Shown one piece after another: positions 11,786 through 21,900 of a stretch of 64,000 bases of DNA. The notes beneath the pieces were generated by a model that was given only the letters and a program-made list of their open reading frames with translations, ran no database searches and was not told the origin of the DNA. Source of the stretch: Triplophysa rosa (lineage: Eukaryota > Chordata > Actinopteri > Cypriniformes > Nemacheilidae); NCBI RefSeq assembly GCF_024868665.1, contig NC_079904.1:16618368-16682367 (forward strand), read 5' to 3'. Each line of letters opens with the position of its first letter. Position 1 is the stretch's first letter. The translations under genes were made by a program, and so were the position numbers.

Positions 11786-13215
11786 AGAAGCAGTTTTACT
11801 TTGTATTAATTTTATTCATAAATATTTTAGGACTCGTCTAGCAGTGAGTATTAAATATAATTGGATAAAATAGTAATAGTTAATAAATATTTTTGAAAAA
11901 GCCATAATGACAAATGTTGCTAATAACAATCAAATTTAGCATAAATTAACTTGGGGCTACAGCTCACACCAAATGTTGGTTTAGTATTTTATATGAATTT
12001 ATATTAATAAATTAAAAGAACAATATAAATAAGATTAATAGGCTGCCACAATATCACATATTCATTACACGGTTATGGTGGGCAAAATAATTTACGGTAA
12101 CACTATTACGATAACGAAACTGACTGATGATATCTGTCAAATTTATCTTTAATTTTGTTCATTTTGTGTTTTGTCTTTTATTTGGTCAATTAATTATTTG
12201 GCATATATTTAAAAGGGTGCTGAATAGTTTACAATATTACAATATGTGTTGAACACAATATGATTATCGTGGTTTTAGCCAATACTGGTGTATTGTGACA
12301 CCCATATTTAAGGAGTAGCTCACTTCAAAATAACTCCCTTTCCATAGTAATTTTTATTCCTACTATGGGATGTCAATGTTATTATTTTTTTAAAGTGAAC
12401 TACTCCTTCAGTGTTGAAGTCATGTTGGTATACTTTTCATACAGTATCTAAGGCTGTGTTTATATTTGTCATTAACATGCGATCTCCGTGATCCAAACAA
12501 GCAGATAGGATCTTCTGACAATCTGGACACAGAGCGTTTACACTTGTCTTTTCAATGTGTATGTGGACAAAATCCAGATACAGGTAAATCTTTAAAAACT
12601 TTTTTAAATATGAGGATTGTTCTACTGTAAGGTAAATAAAGGTGATAAGTTCACGGGTGATCAAATACATTCACCGGTGACCTTTGCTCTTGACACCATA
12701 TGTGAGGATATTGAAACAGGAGCGGTTTGGAATGTGGAGCTCAGAGCTCTTTGTTTTGAAAGATTCTTCACAGAAGCTCTCAGCCAAGAGAGCATATCAG
12801 ATCAAACACTAAATACAGCCATATATGGTTTCATGTCTGTTTGAAAATTATTTGATTCGTAGAATTGTTTTAGTTTAGCCACTTAGGTGTTTTAGCGAGG
12901 TAAAAACTGCATCTTTGAATAAAGTAATCATCTCACCCATAAAGTCCTAAATTCTTCCACACAAACACACACTTGTAAAAGGTGCTACAAAAGGTTCTTC
13001 CACAGTAATGTCATAGAAAAAACGTTTTTGATTCTGCAAAGAGCTCAATAAGAACCATTTCTTTCTTCTTTGAAAAATCTTAAGAATAATTTCTACAAAG
13101 AACACTTTGTGAAACAAAAAGGTTCTTCAGATGGTAAAGGTTCTATATGCCAAAACCCTTTTGATCTAATGCTTAAATGCTTAAAAGTCTTTATTTCTGT
13201 CATTACAAAACAAAT
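11786..13215. other. Intergenic region between bsnd and pcsk9, first part
   Basis: No gene is seen. Repeat-like pieces are present: 12040-12306 begins GGCTGCCACAATATCAC and ends GTATTGTGACACCC, an eroded hAT-like pair, and 12975-13165 contains several GGTTCTT units of a common fish repeat. Confidence 0.5.
12309..12412. mobile_element. Short MITE
   Basis: About 104 bases with inverted ends: AAGGAGTAGCTCACTTCAAA on the left and GTGAACTACTCCTT on the right. It is non-coding. Confidence 0.6.
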
Positions 13216-14508
13216 TTAAAGGGGTCATATGGCGCGAATATGTTTTTCTGTGTCTTTGGTGTGTTATAAGTTGCCCATGCATGTATTAGACACGTAAAAC
13301 TGCAAAAATGAAAGTGTCGGAACAAAAGATGCATTCTTTCTAAAGGCGAATGCTCACCCAGACCTGCCTGAAACGCCTCGTGTAACCACACCCCCACAAA
13401 TCTAAGTCAGTTCGAGGTATTTGACTAAGACCGCCCAAATGTATACGCGAGTAAGGTGGGCGAACCTGTCAGCCCAATTGCTTTGGAACCTGATGTTCCA
13501 AATATGGTAAGAGGCGTCACATTTCCGTCACACGCTTGCAGTATTCGACCAATCACTACGCACTGATTAACTGGCCAATCATAGCACACCTCGCTTTTCA
13601 GAGCGATGAGCTTTGTAAAAAGTCCACGCGTTTCAGAGAGGCGGGGCAAAGAGGAGATACAAACATGCACGGTATGTGGAAAATACAGCGTTTTTTAACC
13701 TTAAAGGGGTGCTGCAACGGTGTGTCATGCATTCTAACACTTCTTTACAATGTTAAACGTGCTGTCTTCTCATGCTTAACATGGTCAACTTGTCAAAAAA
13801 CGAGTTGGGTGTATTAAGTAGTGTTTCTGTGCTCGATACACTCCCCCTGCGATCGTACAGGTTTCGGAAAGTTTTTTTAGAACATATAAAACTGTTTCGT
13901 AACAATTTTTCTTAGTCCCTTATTGGACAATTCTCCCGAAAAAGCACACGGCACGCCCACGCGGCAGCAAGGAGAGCAGGAGAAGGAGCATGCGCAGACG
14001 TCACTTTCACTTGTGTGCAGGAGAGAGAGAGAGAGCATACATTCGCGAAGTTCAGGTGTTTGTTTGTTCACTGCATTTGGGTGATGAATGTTATATAAAC
14101 GGTGGATGTAACGCTGGATTTGGAGATCGTTTGAAACTGATATATGGAGCCGTCCCAGCACTAAAAGATGCCGGACATGAACCACATGCGGTGAGTGAAA
14201 CTGATGTCTGTGTTTTGTTGGCAATGGGTGCACACGTGCTTTAGTTCAGCCTACACCCATCCCCTCCCCCCCCCCCGCGCCGTATGCTTCCGTAAAAAAT
14301 CGTACAGCTGTATCTATCTTTTATAAATGTTATCAAACTAAATACTCTTCGAAGATACGAAGTATGCAATACTACTCTATAGATACTCAAGATTAATACG
14401 AGATTGGCAGAAACCGCGTGTGTTAGGACCGCTTTAAATCGTGTATATTGCATTACATCTAAAACAAACGATAATATTCGTTTTAGCCCTGTCATATGAC
14501 CCCTTTAA
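13216..14508 (+). mobile_element. 1.3-kb TTAA transposon with THAP-like remnant (Kolobok-type)
   Basis: The ends are inverted (TTTAAAGGGGTCATATG and CATATGACCCCTTTAAA) and TTAA sits at both borders, as expected for Kolobok-type insertion. Inside, the plus strand near 14056-14185 translates to VCSLHLGDECYINGG, then NAGFGDRLKL and GAVPAL. This looks like the second half of a THAP zinc finger (C-x2-H and the following helix). Kolobok transposases are known to carry THAP domains. No catalytic transposase domain is visible, so the copy is non-autonomous. Confidence 0.7.
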
Positions 14509-15992
14509 AGTTATTTCACATTTTGTGGATTGATATGGATGACTTATACTGAAGAATGAAGAAAAGCACAAAACTTTTTTGAGTCTGAGTTTAAAAAGTT
14601 TCCCAAGTTTCCAAAAAAGTTACATTTGTCTCAGTTCGTATTTTGGTATTGATGACTTTATTATAGCCTATTTTTCTTTATTGTTAATTCATGTTAGGTG
14701 CACATGTTAAAAGCCTACATTATTAAATAATTGAATACAACTCACAATATTTCTGGGGCAACATATACACATATATAGGCCTACACACACAATGTGTTAA
14801 AAAACATAGCACAAACTGTGTTAATAATTAACACATTCTTTTTTCGAATGAATAGGCTATAGCAACATAAGATGTTATTTCTTTTTAAAATAATTCAGTG
14901 GCTAAGTAAATATCACAAAAATAAACAGCTATATTAACTTAATAAAATCTTTTAAAATAATTGAATAATTCAAGTGATTTTCTCAATGGGACATATTAAA
15001 AAAATATTAAAATCCAACAGTTAATTTCTCTAAAATGTATGTATATTATTTAAGTTTGTTTAATGAAAAGAAATAAGTATTTAATTAACAAGTTATATTT
15101 TGAATACTTATATAATAGAAATATTTGAGTTACTCAGATTTACTTCATTTTTTACTTACATTTACTCAATTTAAACAGTATATTTCATTGATTTCACAGC
15201 TTTAAAATTTTAATTGTTTCACCAAATAAAATCAGTAAATCACAGTTAAACTTTAGAGTGTAGGATTTTTTTTCAGTCGCCCTACAATACCGCTCTCGAG
15301 CCAACAGAGGACGACGTGAGGCCACGATAAAAGCATCCTGAAGACGCAAGTTCAATATATGCGCTCATATGATCTCCTATTTTGTGCTATAACATAACAT
15401 CAAGATGTGCATAGCATTACAGGTATATGTGTACGAAAACTGCAGACATCCATAAGCCGTTGCAAAACCTTTTTTTCTTACATGTAGGCCTACTATATAT
15501 TTACATATACGCATTTGGCAGATGTTCATATCCGGATGCGACCACTACCGTGCATTCATGGTATAGCTACACTTTGCATCTGTACCTGTGTGAACCCATG
15601 GCTGATAACCGAATATAACCAGAGTCACTCAACTTAAAAAAAAACAATAAACTCGTGCACCTCCAACTGGCATTTTACAAGTTTCATTCAATATTTCAAC
15701 ATCATTGCACAGGTCTGTGCGGTTGTTCTTAAGATATGTGTGTGGGTGCTATGAGCTGTAATTTGACCCTCTTCGGCAGTATTCATCGACAAGACATCGT
15801 TCGATATAGTGAAACGTCACCAAGCCCCACCTCACTCACAGTTTCACATTTGATAAGTGACATGAGGCTAAATTTCCACAGAAAATCTTTCTGCAATACA
15901 CGCCTGCGTCATCACATCTTCCCAAATGAGAATTTTAAACTATTGATTTTATTTATTTATTCTTCGTTTAAAAGGCAAAACGTGAGCACAGA
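14509..15992. other. Region upstream of pcsk9
   Basis: AT-rich to about 15240, then mixed sequence. The pcsk9 promoter should lie in the last few hundred bases before 15993. I find no convincing sterol-response element or TATA box; a TTTAAAAGG lies only about 25 bases before the ATG. Confidence 0.45.
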
Positions 15993-18900
15993 ATGAGAGG
16001 AGTTGTGACTGCTTGCTGTTTAAGTGTTCTTCTGTGTTTAGTGGCTGTGGTTGAAGGTGACGAAGACTACACTGAGGATGAAGAGATGATATTGTCTCTC
16101 ATTCTGCAGGATGACAGTCAGCCTGAAGCAGACAGCGGACCCTCTGCCCAGTTTTACAGGTGCACTAAGGTAAGTTCAAAAACTTCTACGTGCTATCAAA
16201 CTAAATAAATTCTAAAATCTTTAAATGCATTTCTAAGTTTTGCTCATTTTTAATTAATTTATTTGTTTGTTCGAAGTTAGATAATATAATCGTATTTTTA
16301 GGATTATAGGAACAGTTTTATAACCGAACACGTAAACTTTTTATGCGCATTTAGATTTTACCGCAATATCAAATAAATTGTCAGCTTTTATTTACTCATG
16401 TAGACCTATAAAGAAAAAAACTATTTAAAACTTATAAATCCATGTATTTATTGACCATATCAAACTCTTTGTAAATCAAGTACCCTGCATGTTTTACACG
16501 CAGGACGCATGGCGCATGCCAGGACAGTATATTGTGGTGATGCGGAACGGAACGCACGTAAACCAGGTGGAGCGCACCGCGCGCAGACTCCGCGCAAAAG
16601 CGGCAAAACGCGGATACCTGATCGAAATCACGCACAGCTATTCTGGAGTATTCAACGGATTTCTAGTTAAGATGAGCAGCGATGTTCTTCACATGGTAAT
16701 TTGTACACCTGCTCTCATTGTTATGTTTATATATTAATTCGCCGATGAGCTTGATAGCTGACAAAAACAAAACTTGAAAAAACAATCTATAATCAAATGT
16801 GCCTCTTTCATTCCATTGCCCTGTGTTTTGGCAGGCAGTAAAGCTGCCTCATGTGGAATACATAGAAGAGGATTCCTCTATCTTTGCTCAGAGCATCCCC
16901 TGGAACCTGGAGCGCATCACTCAAAACAAGCACGAGACTGGAAAATACTCACCACCCAGTGAGCTGTCTTTCACATTCTTGCATACGTTTATTACACAGA
17001 AAATTGTTTTACCCAGCGTTGTGCTCTTCGACTTTAAAGTTTTTATACTGGAGCGTTACTTTTCCATAGAAAAAGTGTTTTTTTTAAGGATTCATTTTAT
17101 GGTGCTTTTTTAATATTTTTTTTGCCTGGTAATGGCCACTTTCATTGTATGGAAGACAGCAGCTCAGACATTCTGGTAAACTTTCTAAGTCTGGTATTTT
17201 ATGGAAAAGAAAGTCATATCATGTCATGTCATGTCACAAATCACTGTTATTGATTTTTTAAACAAATGATATATTTTCAGTCTTTTCTCCTGTTTGGCTA
17301 TCCCTTATTAGCAAGCATGCTTTTGTGTGTAGATGATGGTGCACAGGTGGGGGTATTTCTCATGGACACAAGTGTTCACTTAAGTCATCGTGAGATTGAG
17401 GGCAAAGTGATGGTGACAGACTTCAACAGTGTGCCAGAGGAGGATGGGGTCAGAGTTCACAGACAGGTTGGTAAATGTACACATTTTTAGAAAATAATGC
17501 CATCATCATATGCCCATTTCTTCCTATAGTCTTCTACCCACAGGCTAGTCAGTGTGACAGTCATGGCACACACATAGCAGGCGTGGTAAGTGGGCGGGAC
17601 TCAGGTGTGGCTCAGGGTACCAGTTTAAACAGCGTTCGAGTTTTGAACTGCCAAGGGAAGGGTACCGTGTCAGGAGCTTTGGCAGGTAAACAACAAAATT
17701 AAATAAATCAATAAACCAAACAAATCAAAGCTTTTATAAATAAATGAATGATGACAGATTTACTTTTTTGGTGAACTATCTCAGGTCTGGAGTACATTCA
17801 GTCATCACTGACGGCCCAGCCCATCAGCCCTGTGATTCTGCTGCTGCCGTTTGCAGGAGGATTTAGTCGAACTCTCAACACCGCCTGCAGAAAAATGGTC
17901 GAATTTGGTGCTATAGTTATTGCTGCAGCTGGTAACTACAAAGATGACGCTTGCCTATATTCACCAGCCTCTGAGCCTGAGGTACAAGTCTAAATTTCTC
18001 AGTAGGTTAAATATTTTAGAAAGGCCCTTGATTGTCAATATAACCCCACGCTGACATATCTTGCTACCCTGCTGCAGGTGATAACAGTTGGGGCTGTTAA
18101 TTTTGCTGATCAGCCAGTGACCACAGGGACGACAGGCACTAACGTGGGCCGCTGTGTGGACGTGTTTGCACCTGGTGATGACATCATCAGTGCGTCCAGT
18201 GACTGCCCCACCTGTTTCACCACCAAGAGTGGAACGTCACAGGCAGTGGCACACGTCGCTGGTTAGCTTACACAAACAACACACATTATAGATATGACAT
18301 CTGATCAATATCAATTTGTTCAGGTCGTCATAAAGGTACACACGTATTTTTCTCATTTAAAATGATACACATTCTTTTGTAAAATGTTAAAAACCATGAT
18401 CACCCCTTTGATATGACTAGTTATTAACTAGTTAATGAACCGATAATAATTGGTTTTATTTTTCATGGGCCGAGTCATGTCACGTTAGTGTCATGACCAG
18501 CTAAATAATGTACACAAAATAATGTTTCATGGACATTTGCATAAGAAATGACTTTTGGCTTCAAATAACACATTTATACAATGGCAACCTTAGCACATAA
18601 AGCACGTCTGCACATACGTGATGCTACATCCATGATGGTGGATTCCAAGGTGACTGACAAAATGGCCAATGCAACTTTTCAACTAACCTGTTTAGTGTCT
18701 GTTCTCAGGTATAGCAGCGGTGCTCCTCAACCTTAATCCAAACTCCAGCTCAGCTGAGGTTCTGCAACAGCTTCTCTATCATTCAGTGAAAAAGGTCATG
18801 AATCCGGAGTCTCTACCGCAGAACCACCGTCTCACTACACCCAACATGGTGGTCGCCCTGCCCGATCCCACCTCCACACTCACAGGTCAGAGTTCAGGGG

Positions 18901-21900
18901 TCACAGATTAAAAATTCATTCAAAATAAAAAAAAATGTCATGCAGAGAAATAGCTGTAATATAGATTAATGAATTGATAATAAAGTTTATGATGATACTA
19001 TAATTAGCTGATTGATATAGATTTGCAATAGTTTGCGGTTTTATTTACATATTAATTATTCATTAATTATTAATTATTCAAGATCTGCAAACATTACATC
19101 ATTTTTGTTATTTTGAACAGTTTATCCAGTTTGCAAAAGTCAGTCTGCAAAGAAATGCAAATAAAAATAATATTTTATTTTATTTGGAATTTGGAAAAAA
19201 TGTTGTCAGTTGTTCACAGAAGGAAACAAAAATGATCATTACACTCAAAAAAATGAACTGTCACTGCAGTTAGTTTTACTTAACCCATCCTTGTTCACAG
19301 TACAAAAAGAATGCAAGTAACTGAATTAACGTAAGTTAACTATGTTATTTATACTAAACATTTAGATCTGTCAGCTTTACTTAACAAGTGTTTGACTGGT
19401 CAACATAACATTGTAGAGTAGAACGCACAATTGCTGAGTTTACTTAATATAAACAAGTTAATTCAACATGACTGGTAGAGGGGGATTTTCAGTTCCCAGC
19501 ATGCTTTGCGTAAGACGGCATTTAGGCAGTAAATTTCGAAATTTAGTGTCATTTTAAGTGTTTTTCAGTAAAGAAAAAAGACTTGTTTGTGCTTAATGTT
19601 CATTTATCTTTGAGGTTTAAAGGAGCTTGTTGTATTTTTTTGTTTTAGGGTTGCCATTGTTTAGAAGAGTGGTACATATGCTTAGGCTGTGAGAGGTTTA
19701 TGTATGCCCATGATGTCTATTGCATCATTCAATGAGCTTTAACTGTGTGCTCATGCCAGTACTGAGATGCCTCTCATCTGATTTGCTCATTGTGTTTTGA
19801 CTTACATGCAATAAGTCTGTATATAATTTATGTATGACAACAAAAAGTACCATTGAGAAGGATAAATATTGAGTTCAATTAACTTAAATTAACTTTGTGT
19901 TGGGGGCTGGAGAATCAGGGGAATCTACAGCAAGTACTTACCAAGCAGCAGAGACTTACATCCTCCAGAAAGTACAGAATGAGAGATTCCCGGAGGAAAT
20001 ACAGCGACTAATGTCCAGTAAGGATCTTCCACCTAGTAGCCGCTTACTCACCTTAGCTCAAGAATATGAGGCCACAGATCTAATCAGAGTTGGTGGTAGG
20101 CTACGACGTGCTGAAACTTTAGATCATGCTGTGAAACACCCTGTGGTACTGGATGCCAAACACCCAGCAGTAAAGCTACTCCTCCAAGACTACGATAAAA
20201 GACTCTGCCACCGAGGTCCTGATCGTGTATTTGCCGAAGTGTGAAGACAGTTATGGGTTCTAAGAGGAAGAGAGGCAATTCGCAATATGTAGCATGCTTG
20301 TGTGGAATGCCAACGTTTGAGGGCCAAACCCACTGTCCGCAAAATGGCCGACCTTCCCTTAGCACGTCTGCGTCTCTACAAGCCTGACTTTTTTTTCCAC
20401 TGGGGTAGACTGCTTTGGTCCCTTCTTTGTAAAGATCGGCCGAAGGGTAGATAAGAAGTGGGGAATCCTTTGTGAAGTGTCTTACCACAAGAGCAGTACA
20501 CATAGACTTCCTGCACAGTCTGGACATAGATTCATTTCTGATGTCACTTCAGAGGTTTATTGCACGCAGAGGCTCCCAGAAGGAATTACTGTCAGACCAA
20601 GGGACAAACTTCCGAGAAGGGAAACGGGAGCTCTGGGAGGCATTCCAGTCCATGATACCTGACCTTCAGCAAAGACTCGCGCCACAGCAGATAGCATTCC
20701 ATTTAAATCCTCCTGCAGTCGACAGTCCAGCCGACATCCTGTCCTCCCAAGCAGCAGGCGTCCAGTTCTGCCCAGCAGTCGACAGTCCAGCCAACGTCCA
20801 GTCCTGCCCAGTCGCAGATGTCCAGTCCTGTCCAGCAGCCAGTGAGCCAGCCGGCACCCCAGCCGGCGTCCCTTACCCGGCATTGCAGCCGGCGTCCCAG
20901 CCGGCATTCCTGCCGGTGACTCAGCCGGTGTTCCAGCCGGTTACTTAGCCGGTGTTCCAGCCGGTTACTTAGCCGGCTCTCAGCCCTGCCTGGTCCTGCC
21001 GACACTCCAGCCGGCAGCTAAGCGGGACCCTGTCAGGTCCCCTGGGACTCGGCACTCCTGAGCGCCCCCCCGAACGAAGACTCCCCCACCTTGCCCGAAC
21101 CCCTCTGGACTCCCCCCAAGGACTTTGTTGTTCCCCCACCCCCCTCCATGTTTATCATTTTTATCATGTCACCCCAACCCCTTTATTGTTATTTCATGTT
21201 TGCCCTGGTTAATGTTTACAATGTTTTCCTGGATGTTATCTGTTACCTAGTCGGTCTTGTCTCGTTAGTCTGCCCCTTGGTGAACGCCTGGGGGGGGGCG
21301 TTCATTAAGGGGGGCTTCTGTCAGGGTTCTGCCTCTTCTTGTCATGTCTTTCTTGGTCTTGTGGCAGAATCATGGCAGAGCCTCTTGTTCTGTGTGGAGA
21401 GAAACATATTATTGTCGGCCTCGACATAATGTGCGTTCTCTCCGGTCTCGTCTCGTCTCTGGCCCCGCCCCTCTCGTTCCCCGTTTAGCTTCCCGCCTGT
21501 TGTCTCATTACCCACACCTGCCTATTGTTATCTCCCTTGTTAGTTTCCCTATTTTATGCCCTTGTGTTTGCTGTCCTGTGGTCGTTCGTTTTGCTTGTTT
21601 TGACTCCAAACCTTGTTATCTTGCCTTGCGAGTAACCTGTGCATTTCTCCTAGCCTTGTCCGTATTACCCTGTCTTGTTGCAGTGTTTATTTAGTTTTAT
21701 CCCAGTCGTGTTAAGTTTATTTAATTCCTTGTCCTCCTGTTTTTGCCCCCACGTGGGTAGTGTTCTGTTTGGTTTTGTTTTATCATTAGTCCTGTCCCTG
21801 TTACCCAATCGTGGGTTTTTATTTTGGTTTATTTAAATAAATCCTTGTTCATGTTAACCCCCTACTCGCCGCCTGCATCTGGGTTCTTCCCGTGAGATCC

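Noticed and set aside
15800..15990. Possible sterol-response element upstream of pcsk9 (TCACCAAGCCCCAC)
   Set aside because: It resembles ATCACCCCAC only with an inserted triplet. Too weak without alignment to other fish promoters.
20557..21005. Minus-strand frames with Trp/Gly/Leu-rich peptides
   Set aside because: Shadows of the CAGCCGG minisatellite.
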